From the NCBI GenBank assembly GCA_964448675.1, contig CAYUZU010000018.1, positions 1-64,000 of the forward strand: a stretch of DNA of 64,000 nucleotides, written 5' to 3'. The first letter of the stretch is position 1, and every line of letters starts with the position of its first letter. The notes below the pieces were generated by a model. It saw nothing but the letters and a program-made list of their open reading frames with translations. It did not search any database and was not told the DNA's origin. Source of the stretch: CAYUZU01 sp964448675 (GTDB taxonomy: Bacteria; Planctomycetota; Phycisphaerae; UBA1845; Fen-1342). Below are positions 1 to 8,096 of the stretch, in pieces. The position numbers and the translations under genes were made by a program.

Positions 1-2
1 CC

Positions 3-509
3 GCCAACCCGTTCCGCTTCAGCACGAAGTGGTTCGATGCCGAGACCGGCTTCGGCTACTGGGGCGAGCGGTACGACTGGCCCGAGCTCGGCCGCTGGCT
101 CAACCGCGATCCGATTGGAATCGCGGGTGGGATGAATGTGTATGCGTATTGTGGAAATGAGCCGGTGGCAGCGGTGGATCCGTCAGGACTGCTATCGTGG
201 ATGGACATCCCCGATCATAACGAGCGAGGAGTCAAGTTCTGGGTCAATGAAGGGCCGGAGGCGGCCAGAGCTGGTATGAAGATCACAGGGGTGGCGATTG
301 CTGGAGGGATCAGCCTAAGCGCGTGCATTGCGGTGACAGTGGAGTTCCTGGTCTGGGTAGCGGAGGAGAACCGACTGCACACGTGGCCGAGCATTCCACC
401 CGACCCCTGGTTGCCTTTGCCTCGCGACGATTGGGAGCCACCGTACGGTCTGGAGGATGACCCCGGCCTGCCGCAACCATGTGATTGGGATGACTATCCC
501 TACCCGTGA
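3..509 (+). CDS. RHS-repeat protein, C-terminal part (5' end outside window)
   Basis: The frame is open from the first bases of the window and ends at a TGA, so the gene starts upstream. The first ~60 residues are the end of an RHS/YD-repeat barrel: GFGYWGERYDWPELGRWLNRDP, then NVYAYCGNEP and VDPSGL, the usual junction after which RHS proteins carry a variable C-terminal tip. The tip here is about 100 residues, has one hydrophobic stretch (ITGVAIAGGISLSACIAV) and ends in a Pro/Asp/Trp-rich tail. I do not recognise the tip as a known toxin domain. RHS proteins are usually surface or secreted polymorphic-toxin carriers; that role is inference here. A 96-bp part of this gene is repeated exactly 2.7 kb downstream. 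Confidence 0.8.
   Translation, partial: ANPFRFSTKWFDAETGFGYWGERYDWPELGRWLNRDPIGIAGGMNVYAYCGNEPVAAVDPSGLLSWMDIPDHNERGVKFWVNEGPEAARAGMKITGVAIAGGISLSACIAVTVEFLVWVAEENRLHTWPSIPPDPWLPLPRDDWEPPYGLEDDPGLPQPCDWDDYPYP
6..101 (+). repeat. 96-bp direct repeat, copy 1 (RHS core)
   Basis: These 96 bases are identical to 2754-2849 by direct reading. They encode the RHS segment from NPFRFSTKWF to GRWL. Copy 1 continues into the RHS junction motif; copy 2 runs directly into a stop codon. Confidence 0.9.
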
Positions 510-568
510 TGGGAACCGCCCGGCGACGACGGGCCGTGGGAGCACTTCGACTAGGATAGGGTCTGACG

Positions 569-1450
569 ATGGTCATGCGGGCAGCCTCCGGGTACTTGCG
601 TTGTGTACGCCGTCGGCGACGGTTCGTTGCGTGGGCCCACCGTCAGAATGACATTGTGCGGCTTCCCGCACGATCCCTGGACCTGTGGGTAGCCGGCGGT
701 GATAGCGACACGCGGACGGCTTTGGCCCGATGGGCAGCGGAATGCCCGGTCACCACGTTGCGCGAATTGGTTGTGAACGACGTGGGGATAGTGCCGACAA
801 GGCTATGCTGCTTCATACGCCCGACCGTGTTGGTGTTAGATGAGACCTCCGCGAGGGCTGGCGACGATGACCCCAGACCATCTGCCGGCGCATGGCACTC
901 ACAAGAGTGGGGCATCGTAGTACTGGAGCGCCGCATGGTGACTGGTTGCCACGATGCGCTTCTCCACGAGTTAGCGCACTGGTGGCATGGGCTGTTCATT
1001 GGACGGAGGGAGGTTGCGGTGTGGATCAAAGAAGCATACGCGGATATTGTCGCGGCGATGAGCGTTGGCGATCGTCAGGCGACATTGCCTCTGCGCCGGG
1101 CACTAGGCTTGTTTCGTCTTCGGGATCCAGAGTGGTTTCGGTTCAGTCCTGCCCATCTCATCGGCGTGACGCGCGAATTGCTGGCTTCATGGCCAGCGGC
1201 GACACAGGCCGCATTTCACGCGAGGGCCGTGCTGTTGTTTCACTTCTTGTGGCTGGGAGGTCCGGCAGAACAGCGCGATGATACCTTACGCAAGCTGCTT
1301 TGCGGAGAGGTTGCGAGCTTCGACGATGTATGCCTGTTGCTAGAACGCACCCAGCGCATTTCACGCGACGTAGCCAACTGCGCGTTCTTCGCACATTGCC
1401 GAGCTCTTACGGAAGCACTTGCGGAGACTGTACCTTCAACGCGTGTTTAG
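569..1450 (+). CDS. Putative zinc metallopeptidase (orphan ORF among RHS fragments)
   Basis: A 293-residue protein of no family I can name. Residues 133-137 read HELAH, a HExxH zinc-binding motif, and a Glu at 155 in the context KEAYAD lies 18 residues further on, as expected for a gluzincin third ligand. The stretch around it (LLHELAHWWHG) is hydrophobic and helix-like, which supports a real active site. There is no clear signal peptide; the N-terminus is Arg-rich (RCVRRRRRF). It sits between two RHS fragments, so it may be an effector or cargo gene of an RHS cassette, but that is inference. Met3 (575) is an equally possible start. Codon use looks less GC-extreme than in neighbouring housekeeping genes, compatible with transfer. 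Confidence 0.6.
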   Translation: MVMRAASGYLRCVRRRRRFVAWAHRQNDIVRLPARSLDLWVAGGDSDTRTALARWAAECPVTTLRELVVNDVGIVPTRLCCFIRPTVLVLDETSARAGDDDPRPSAGAWHSQEWGIVVLERRMVTGCHDALLHELAHWWHGLFIGRREVAVWIKEAYADIVAAMSVGDRQATLPLRRALGLFRLRDPEWFRFSPAHLIGVTRELLASWPAATQAAFHARAVLLFHFLWLGGPAEQRDDTLRKLLCGEVASFDDVCLLLERTQRISRDVANCAFFAHCRALTEALAETVPSTRV

Positions 1451-1496
1451 GGCGGAGTATTGATCGCGATCAAAGGCCGGTTGCACTGTCGGCGGT

Positions 1497-2075
1497 GTGC
1501 CGCGGGTGGCGTTCGATTATGATTACCAGGGGCGCCGGATCGCCAAGCGGGTTCATGATTGGGACAGTGGCGCCGGCGACTGGGCGACGACGCCCAGCAC
1601 GTCGCGGGCGTTTGTGTGGAGCGGGTGGCTCATGCTGCTGGAGCTGGACGTGGATCCGAACGACGCCAACGGCAACGTCGGGCAGTTGATCGACGGGACG
1701 CCGACGAGTTGGGACGCGGGGACGGTGATGGTCGCGCGGTACGAATACGACCCGTATGGCAAGGTGACGCAGTCGGCCGAGCAGCTTCTGCTTGTCGGCG
1801 AAGCGCAGATCGGGAATAATCCCGTCCATGGGAACTCCTCCTCTGGGCTCGTGGCCCGGTTGGAATACAGTGCATTGGAGTTCCCGTCTTTATATCCACA
1901 ACATGTTGATTTGCAACAGGTTACAGAGCGCCGCGCGTTCGCGCACGGTGATTTAGGACCACCATACCAGGACCGCTGGACGCCGCCTGTGCCTAGCCCC
2001 TTCTTCCCCCCTTACGGAGATGGCAGCGGTGTGGGCGAGTCGAACTGCCAGAACACGGGCATGAGGAATGGATAG
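1497..2075 (+). pseudogene. RHS-repeat fragment (displaced tip)
   Basis: The reading frame opens at GTG in mid-domain. Residues 6-100 are RHS/YD repeat: FDYDYQGRRIAKRV, DANGNVGQLIDG and ARYEYDPYGKVTQ. The following ~90 residues (from about NSSSGLVARLEY) lose the RHS pattern and are rich in Pro, Gly and aromatic residues. There is no N-terminal secretion or wrapping region and no good ribosome-binding site, so this looks like a detached 3' RHS piece left by recombination and not a full gene. It overlaps the next gene by 8 bases. Confidence 0.65.
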
Positions 2076-2526
2076 TCTGATCCCCAGGTTCTTCCGTTGG
2101 GGCGTGGCAGCAGTAGTGGCTGTCACCGGCGGCTTGCTACTCGGTCGGGTTTACTCGCCGAGTGCTCCGAACCGAGTACTCTGGGATACGCTGCTCCTGT
2201 ACTGTGGTCTGCCTCTCGTGGCAGCTAGCTGTGCGGCCATCTGCCGCTCGCCACCGTTTGCTGGTCTGCTGGCCGTTTGTGCGAACCTAGCATGGGCCAC
2301 AGCCGCAGCGCCGCGAGCCTCTCTGGCCGGTGTTGCACTGGTCATATCGCTACCGGCATCCTTGCTGGCCGCGTTGCTGACGGCCTATGTGTGCCGATCA
2401 CGCGTGCGTGCGGCGCGCGACGATACCTATTGTCCTCGCTGTGGGTATTCTCTACGCGGCCTAGGCTACTACAGATGCCCCGAGTGTGGATGGGGTGATG
2501 AGAATGCCAAGCGTGTTGACAGTTGA
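2068..2526 (+). CDS. Small membrane protein with C-terminal zinc ribbon
   Basis: 152 residues. Three to four hydrophobic segments cover residues ~9-27, ~40-58, ~65-80 and ~86-108. They are followed by a cytoplasmic-looking zinc ribbon of the form CPRCGYSLRGL..YRCPECGW (two CxxC pairs). This TM plus CPxCGYxLRGL layout is common in planctomycete genomes and its role is unknown. The start overlaps the preceding RHS fragment and the stop overlaps the next RHS fragment, so it is embedded in the RHS debris. It could be a cassette-associated (for example immunity) gene, but nothing in the sequence proves that. Confidence 0.65.
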   Translation: MDSLIPRFFRWGVAAVVAVTGGLLLGRVYSPSAPNRVLWDTLLLYCGLPLVAASCAAICRSPPFAGLLAVCANLAWATAAAPRASLAGVALVISLPASLLAALLTAYVCRSRVRAARDDTYCPRCGYSLRGLGYYRCPECGWGDENAKRVDS

Positions 2527-2852
2527 GCAGGGAAGACCTCACTAATTCGAGGGCCCGCTGGCATGGGACGGCCGACGACGTGAGTTACGTCTACTTCTAC
2601 GACGCCAACGGCAACGTGGGCCAGCTCGTGGACTGGTCGCACGACCCGAACGACCCGGCCGGCGCGATCGTGGCGAAGTACGAGTACGAGCCCTATGGCG
2701 GGCTGACGCTGGACCTGGACGACCCGAACCAGGTCGGTTCGTACGGGGCCGAGAACCCGTTCCGCTTCAGCACGAAGTGGTTCGATGCCGAGACCGGCTT
2801 CGGCTACTGGGGCGAGCGGTACGACTGGCCCGAGCTCGGCCGCTGGCTCTGA
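2523..2852 (+). pseudogene. Truncated RHS-repeat fragment
   Basis: 109 codons opening at a TTG that overlaps the previous stop. From residue ~20 it is RHS repeat (YVYFYDANGNVGQLVDW, AKYEYEPYGGLTLDLDDP, ENPFRFSTKWFDAETGFGYW), and it stops straight after GRWL, just before the RHS junction motif seen in the copy at the window start. The C-terminal tip is therefore missing. It contains copy 2 of the exact 96-bp repeat. It reads as a recombination remnant. Confidence 0.7.
2754..2849 (+). repeat. 96-bp direct repeat, copy 2 (RHS core)
   Basis: Identical to 6-101. The next bases are TGA, so the RHS frame is cut exactly at the end of the identity. This suggests that a recombination or replacement event ended there. 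Confidence 0.9.
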
Positions 2853-2892
2853 CGCCGAACCCGGGCCGTCAGGCCGCGGACGCCCCCCCAAC

Positions 2893-2913
2893 TGATCATT
2901 GATCATTGTCAAT
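2893..2913. repeat. 7-bp-phased tandem repeat (TGATCAT-like, 3 units)
   Basis: Units TGATCAT, TGATCAT and TGTCAAT lie in the gap between the convergent ends of the RHS fragment and the HDOD kinase. The reverse complement matches the first units of the repeat at 19733. Confidence 0.6.
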
Positions 2914-2957
2914 TGACGACGCCCCCTCGGTCCCGGCGTCGCTCCCGTGGCCGATCG

Positions 2958-5246
2958 CTATTCGCCGCGCCGCGGCGCGCGGCGCAACAGCACGTGCACC
3001 GTCGTCCCTTCGTCCGGCTGGCTCTCGAGCCAGATCCGCCCGCCGTGCGCCTCGACAATGCGATACGCACGCGGCAGGCCGAGCCCGCGCCGCCGCCCCG
3101 CGTTGCGATGCGAGAAGAACGGATCGAACGCCCGCTGCAGGACCGCCGGCGCCATGCCGCAGCCGTTGTCCTCGACGGTGACCTCGACCGTGCCGGGCTG
3201 CAGCGCGGGCCGATAGCGAATCGTGATCAGACCGTCCGTCGCGCCGAGCGCGTCGGTTGCGTTTCGCAACAGCTCGCGCAACACCGCGCTGAGCTGCGCC
3301 CGATCCACCAGCACCGCCAGCCCGCCGGCCGCGTCGCCCGCGGCAGTCGCGTCGTCCGGCACCTCACCCTCGATCCGCACCTGCGCCGGCGACAGGCTGC
3401 TCTCGGTCACCCACGCCGACCGCACCGCCTCCAGCACCTCGGCCAGGTCTTCGCGCTCGAGGGTGGCCGGCCGCGGCCGGGCGAAGTCCATCAGCTCGCT
3501 GACGATGCTGCTGCATTCGTGCGCCTTGTCCGAGATAGTCTTGAGCACGCGCTTGGCCTCCGGATCTTCCAGACCGCCGGCCAGCATCTGGGCCCGCCCG
3601 GAGATCACCGTGAGCGGGCTGTTGAGCTCGTGCCCGGCCCCCGCCGCCATCTCCGCGATCATCGACAGCGTCCGCGAGCGGAGCAGCTCGGCCTGCATCT
3701 GCTGCAGCCGGCGATTCGTCTCGGCCAGGTCTTCGGAGAGCTGGCGCGCCGCAGCCTGGGCGTTCGCCCGGCCCAGCGCCAGCCCGACACTCGTCAGGAA
3801 CGACCGCAGGTCGTCCGCCTCTTCGGCCAGCCGGGCCCGCTCGTCCCCCTCGGCCAGGTATACCAGCCCGCCGACGATCTCGCCGCCATGAAACACCGGC
3901 AGCAGCCAGGGCGTGCCGCTCGCGATATTGGCCAGCGCGGGCGCGACCAGGCCGCGGATCGGCTGCGGTGCGTGCACGATGTGTGTGTCGAGCTGCGCCG
4001 GCGCCTCGACCAGCCAGCGGCCAAGGTCCTCGGTGACCACCTGTGTCGACTGGCCATCCTGCTCGTCCGTCCCGGTCACCCACGACACGTCGACCGCCGC
4101 CGCGTTCTCACGCACGCCGAACGCGGCCAGGCGGGTCCGTTGCAGGGCCCGCGCCGCGGCCTTGGCCGTCGCCCGCACGACCGCCGCCGGGTCCGACCAG
4201 TCCGTCAGCTCGCGCTCGAAATGGGAGATCGCGCGGAAGTAGCGCGCCCCCGCCGCCAGCCGCCGATTGCTGGTCGAGAGCTCGGTATTGACCCGGCCGA
4301 GCTCGGCGTTGGCGCGGCTCATCATCTCGTAGTAGACATCCTCGGGCGTCTCGGTCTCGAGCCCGAGGAGCGTAGCCTGTTCCGCGACGTCGGCCGCCAG
4401 GGCCTGCACCACCTGCGTGAGGTGCTGCCCATCGATGCCGAGGCGTTCCGCCAGTCGCGGAGAATGCTCGTAGAACATGTAGTTGCCGGAGTAGCCGATG
4501 CGCTGCTCGCGGGCGATCGTGTCCGCCAGTTGCACGACGCCGATAAGCCGCGGCCGTGACACGGTCGCCGGCAACGCGTCCGCCGCCAGGTGATGCAGCC
4601 ACACGCTCTGCTGCAGGTCGCGTGGCAGGCGCCAGCGCTCGGCCAGGCGCCGGCCGGCCACGGTGTGATCCGCGCCCAGGATTGCGCGCTCGGCGTCGGC
4701 GATATCCCCCCGGCTGTGATCGGCCTGGGTCACGATGCGGTCGTAGGCCTTCGGGAAGACGGTATCGAGCGCCACCTTGCCCAGGTCGTGCAGCAGGCCG
4801 GCCACGAAGGCATCCTCCGGATCGACCTCCAGCCGGCGATCGCCCGCCAACCGGCGGGCCGCACACGCCACGGCCAGCGCGTGCTTCCAGAACTCGACGC
4901 GATCGAAGCCGGTGGAGTGGCCGTTGCTGTCGCTCGTGGCCCCCCGCGCGAAACAGTCGAACACGGACGTGGCCAGGACGATGCTGCGCACGGTGGCGAA
5001 GCCGAGCAGCGGCACCGCCTTCTCCAGGGTGTTGACGGGGTAGCGCACCCCCGAGGAGGCGGAATTGGCGACGGCGAGGATCTTGGCGGTCAGGGACTGG
5101 TCATTGCGCAGGAGCTTGGTGACGTCGTCGGCATCGGTGTCCTGCTCCGCGGTCACCTGCAACAGCCGGATCGCCACGGCAGGCAGGGTCGGGAGGCTGT
5201 CCAGATGGGACAAGACGAGTTCCGGGGACGTTACGGCTTCAGCCAC
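2958..5246 (-). CDS. HDOD-GAF-like sensor histidine kinase
   Basis: 762 residues. An HDOD domain covers ~10-215 (SLPTLPAVAIRLL, NDQSLTAKILAVANSAS) and keeps an HDLGK motif at 153-157. A GAF-like sensor region lies at ~335-495. A short coiled coil follows at ~500-525. The kinase core has phospho-acceptor His539 (AGHELNSPLTVISG), N-box Asn662, G1 box DNGCG at 693-697 and GLGL at 721-724. There are no membrane segments, so it is probably cytoplasmic. HDOD fused to a kinase core suggests coupling of a second-messenger or stress sensor to phosphotransfer; the signal is unknown. An HTH-receiver regulator lies 22 bp upstream on the same strand and is the likely partner. Confidence 0.88.
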   Translation of the reverse strand: MAEAVTSPELVLSHLDSLPTLPAVAIRLLQVTAEQDTDADDVTKLLRNDQSLTAKILAVANSASSGVRYPVNTLEKAVPLLGFATVRSIVLATSVFDCFARGATSDSNGHSTGFDRVEFWKHALAVACAARRLAGDRRLEVDPEDAFVAGLLHDLGKVALDTVFPKAYDRIVTQADHSRGDIADAERAILGADHTVAGRRLAERWRLPRDLQQSVWLHHLAADALPATVSRPRLIGVVQLADTIAREQRIGYSGNYMFYEHSPRLAERLGIDGQHLTQVVQALAADVAEQATLLGLETETPEDVYYEMMSRANAELGRVNTELSTSNRRLAAGARYFRAISHFERELTDWSDPAAVVRATAKAAARALQRTRLAAFGVRENAAAVDVSWVTGTDEQDGQSTQVVTEDLGRWLVEAPAQLDTHIVHAPQPIRGLVAPALANIASGTPWLLPVFHGGEIVGGLVYLAEGDERARLAEEADDLRSFLTSVGLALGRANAQAAARQLSEDLAETNRRLQQMQAELLRSRTLSMIAEMAAGAGHELNSPLTVISGRAQMLAGGLEDPEAKRVLKTISDKAHECSSIVSELMDFARPRPATLEREDLAEVLEAVRSAWVTESSLSPAQVRIEGEVPDDATAAGDAAGGLAVLVDRAQLSAVLRELLRNATDALGATDGLITIRYRPALQPGTVEVTVEDNGCGMAPAVLQRAFDPFFSHRNAGRRRGLGLPRAYRIVEAHGGRIWLESQPDEGTTVHVLLRRAPRRGE

Positions 5247-5268
5247 AGGTCACACCGCCCATGCCCGT

Positions 5269-5865
5269 CTAGCTGTGGACGAGTTCCACAATCCGATTGA
5301 CCAGTTGCTCGATGCTGAACGGCTTCTGAATGAAGTCGTTGGCACCATCCTCGAGTAGCTTTTCAACGTGCTCGCGCTCCACCACGCCCGAGACGATGAT
5401 GATCTTCACGTCGCTCAGCGACGAATCGCTGCGAATGCTGCGGCAGACCGCATTGCCATTAATATCGGGCAACATGTAATCGAGCACGATCACGTCCGGA
5501 CGAAACGACCGCGTTTTCAACCCGGCATCAAACCCCGTCGCGGCGGTTTCGACCTCGAAACGGCCGTCGCGCTCCAGCAGTTCGACGAGCATCTCGACAA
5601 TCGCGGGATCGTCATCCACGACCAGCACGCGGGTCTTGCCCATTTCGAGCTGGTCCAGCGGGATGCTGTGCTCCTTCATGAACTGAATGAGCGACTCCCG
5701 CGGGATTCGCCGAAAGCGCGAACCCGGCACCCGATACCCATGCAGCCGACCGCTGTCGAAGCAGCGGATCACCGTCTGCTGGCTGAGCTTGCAGATGTCC
5801 GCAACCTCGCCAGTGGTGAAAACACTCTTCAGCGGCAGCGGTCCATCGCCGTCCGTCTTGGCCAT
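5269..5865 (-). CDS. Response regulator with N-terminal excisionase-type HTH
   Basis: 198 residues. Residues ~15-65 form a MerR/excisionase-like helix-turn-helix (FTTGEVADICKLSQQTVIRCFDSGRLHGYRVPGSRFRRIPRESL). Residues ~77-198 form a receiver domain with acidic pocket DDD at 84-86, phospho-acceptor Asp129 (VIVLDYMLPD), Ser159 and Lys181 (KPF). DNA binding ahead of the receiver is the reverse of the usual order. It is probably transcribed with the HDOD kinase, which begins 22 bp after its stop. An AT-rich palindrome just upstream could be its operator. Confidence 0.88.
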   Translation of the reverse strand: MAKTDGDGPLPLKSVFTTGEVADICKLSQQTVIRCFDSGRLHGYRVPGSRFRRIPRESLIQFMKEHSIPLDQLEMGKTRVLVVDDDPAIVEMLVELLERDGRFEVETAATGFDAGLKTRSFRPDVIVLDYMLPDINGNAVCRSIRSDSSLSDVKIIIVSGVVEREHVEKLLEDGANDFIQKPFSIEQLVNRIVELVHS

Positions 5866-5893
5866 ATGCGAATCCGAATCTTCCCTAACTTAT

Positions 5894-5911
5894 CTATATT
5901 AACAAATATAG
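5894..5911 (-). promoter_or_regulatory. AT-rich palindrome upstream of the HTH-receiver gene
   Basis: CTATAT and ATATAG arms flank a 6-bp centre, about 30 bp upstream of the regulator start, in one of the few AT-rich stretches of the region. The position fits a promoter -10 region with an overlapping operator, possibly autoregulatory. No matching -35 box is certain. Confidence 0.4.
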
Positions 5912-5957
5912 CATAGACAGGCGGTTCTGGCAACTTCAAGCCGCCCCGAAATGCGAA

Positions 5958-7808
5958 TTATCGCTCGTCCGGGTTCCCAGCCGCGCCGGCCCCGAGGTAG
6001 ACCATGAGCATGGTCACGTCCGTCGGCTGCACCCCGCTGATCCGCGACGCCTGCCCCAGGTTGCGGGGTCGGATCGCCGACAACCGCTCCCGGGCCTCGT
6101 GCCGGAGATGCGGGACCGCGCCATAGTCGAGTGCAGGCGGGATCGTGCGCGATTCCAGTGAGCGGAATCGCTCGATGCTCCGCCGCTCGCGAGCAATGTA
6201 GCCGTCGTACTTCACCAATACCCGTGCGCGATCCCAGGTGTCGCCGTCCGCCAACGATGCCAGCGCGGGCACTTCGCGGCGAAATCGCTCCCCGTCCTCG
6301 TCCGGGCGCTTCAGCCATTGTTCGAGAGTGCGTCCTTCCCAACTCACCTGCCGCAACACCTGCAGCAACGCTGCCAGCTTCTCGCTCCGCTCCCTATAAT
6401 GCGCCCAACGATCGTCTTTGGCCAGCCCGATTTCTCTGCCCAGTGGCGTCAAGCGCGTATCTGCATTGTCACACCGCAGATGCATCCGATGCTCGGCGCG
6501 CGAAGTGAACATGCGGTACGGCTCGACCACCCCCCGGGTGACCAGGTCGTCGATCATCACGCCGATGTAGGCCTCGTCACGCCCCAGCGTCACCGCCGAC
6601 TGGCCCGCCACCCGCCGCGCCGCATTCACCCCTGCCAGCAGCCCCTGCCCCGCCGCCTCTTCATACCCGCTCGTGCCGTTGACCTGCCCGGCCAGGAAGA
6701 GCCCGCCCACCGACTTGGTCATCAGCGTCGCGTCGATCTGCGTCGGCGGCGCATAGTCATACTCGATCGCGTAGCCCCACTGCACGATCCGCGCCCGCTC
6801 CAACCCCGGCAACAGTGCCACCAGCTGCGCCTGCACATCGCGCGGCAGCGACGTGCTGATCCCGTTCACGTAGATCCGCTCGCTGTCGCGGCCCTCCGGC
6901 TCCAGGAACACCTGGTGGCTCGCCTTGTCCGGGAAGCGATCGACCTTGGTCTCGATACTCGGGCAATAGCGCGGTCCGGTCGACTGAATCTGCCCGCTGA
7001 ACAGCGGCGCGCGATCCATGTTCGTCCGAATCAGCTCGTGAATCGCCGCGTTCGTCTCGCTCAGCCAGCAACACACCTGCGGCTGCGTAATGCGCTCGGT
7101 CATGAACGAGAACGGCTGCGGATCCGCGTCGCCGTCCTGCGCGCGCAACTGGTCGAAGTCCACCGTCGCCCGGGCGACGCGCGGCGGCGTGCCGGTCTTG
7201 AGGCGCTCCAGCCGCAGGCCCAGCCCGCGCAGCGCGGCACTCAACCGCTGGGCCGCTGCCTCGCCGACACGCCCGCCCGGCGTCTGGTCCGCCCCGGTGT
7301 GCATCAGCCCGCGCATGAACGTGCCCGCCGCCACGACCACCGCCCCGGCGTCGATGCGCGTGCCATCCGACAACGTCGCCCCAATGATCCGCCAGCGGGT
7401 CTGGCCGTTGTGCAACGGCTCGGCATGAAGCTCCACGGCGCCGGCCTCGATCAACGTCAGGTTGGGGCAGCCTTCCAGGTAGCGCCGCAGCACCGCCGGG
7501 TAGTGATCACTATCCGCCTGCGCCCGCGGCGCCCGCACGGCCGGTCCTTTGCGGCGATTGAGCAGGCGAAACTGGATACCGGCCTCGTCCGCGACCAGGC
7601 CCATCAGCCCGCCGAGGGCGTCGATCTCGCGAACGATCTGCCCCTTGCCGATGCCGCCGATGGCCGGGTTGCATGACATGCGCGCGATGGCGTCGCGGCG
7701 ATGGGTAGCGAGGATGGTGCGCGCACCGAGATGCGCCGCCGCCCAGGCCGCCTCGGCCCCGGCGTGACCGCCGCCGATCACGAGCACATCACACTGCTTC
7801 GTCGCCAT
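5958..7808 (-). CDS. mnmG: tRNA uridine-5-carboxymethylaminomethyl(34) synthesis enzyme MnmG
   Basis: 616 residues, the usual family length. The N-terminus has the FAD-binding Rossmann motif GGGHAGAEAA and the family signature SCNPAIGGIGKGQIVREIDALGG. Further on come FMRGLMHTG, the GYEEAAGQGLLAG motif and the C-terminal SRISGVQPTDV region. With MnmE it installs the cmnm5 group on U34 of tRNAs, in the cytoplasm. The gene stands alone on the minus strand, divergent from the downstream Cys-rich protein; no mnmE partner is visible in the window. The ATG start gives the standard N-terminus. Confidence 0.97.
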   Translation of the reverse strand: MATKQCDVLVIGGGHAGAEAAWAAAHLGARTILATHRRDAIARMSCNPAIGGIGKGQIVREIDALGGLMGLVADEAGIQFRLLNRRKGPAVRAPRAQADSDHYPAVLRRYLEGCPNLTLIEAGAVELHAEPLHNGQTRWRIIGATLSDGTRIDAGAVVVAAGTFMRGLMHTGADQTPGGRVGEAAAQRLSAALRGLGLRLERLKTGTPPRVARATVDFDQLRAQDGDADPQPFSFMTERITQPQVCCWLSETNAAIHELIRTNMDRAPLFSGQIQSTGPRYCPSIETKVDRFPDKASHQVFLEPEGRDSERIYVNGISTSLPRDVQAQLVALLPGLERARIVQWGYAIEYDYAPPTQIDATLMTKSVGGLFLAGQVNGTSGYEEAAGQGLLAGVNAARRVAGQSAVTLGRDEAYIGVMIDDLVTRGVVEPYRMFTSRAEHRMHLRCDNADTRLTPLGREIGLAKDDRWAHYRERSEKLAALLQVLRQVSWEGRTLEQWLKRPDEDGERFRREVPALASLADGDTWDRARVLVKYDGYIARERRSIERFRSLESRTIPPALDYGAVPHLRHEARERLSAIRPRNLGQASRISGVQPTDVTMLMVYLGAGAAGNPDER

Positions 7809-7839
7809 ACCGCGTCAATTGTAGCATTCATGCTGCGTG

Positions 7840-8007
7840 CCGGACGTATCAGTGCCGGGTGGCGCAAGCGCCCGGTCGAACGCCAGCGAAAGATGCGGAC
7901 GCCGCCGAATCCGCACCCGCGCGGCGGAACATGGTGCCAGGTGATAGGTGAACGGTGAAAAGGCGCCCCCGTGGCGTCTCCCCCGGGTCCCGGAGCCCGC
8001 TTTCCCA
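7840..8007 (+). repeat. ~170-bp dispersed repeat, copy A
   Basis: Lies in the gap between mnmG and the Cys-rich protein gene. The reverse complement of 12522-12693 aligns along its whole length, roughly 75-85 percent by eye. Shared blocks include CCGGGTGGCGCAAGC, GGTGCCAGGT and GGCGTCTCCCCCGG. Inside it, positions 7934-7961 are four 7-bp units beginning GTG (GTGCCAG, GTGATAG, GTGAACG, GTGAAAA). No ORF is evident. It may be a non-coding mobile or structural element; the identity is unknown. Confidence 0.6.
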
Positions 8008-8096
8008 CGGTTGTTCCGTCGCTTCTTTCCTCAAACGACGCTCTGCCCCTACAATCTCACGACATCGTTCACGGACGCTTGCCAGGACAGGACCGC

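Noticed and set aside
2453..2500. Zinc ribbon of the small membrane protein as a stand-alone DNA-binding regulator
   Set aside because: The ribbon is attached to several TM helices and no promoter-binding partner is indicated.
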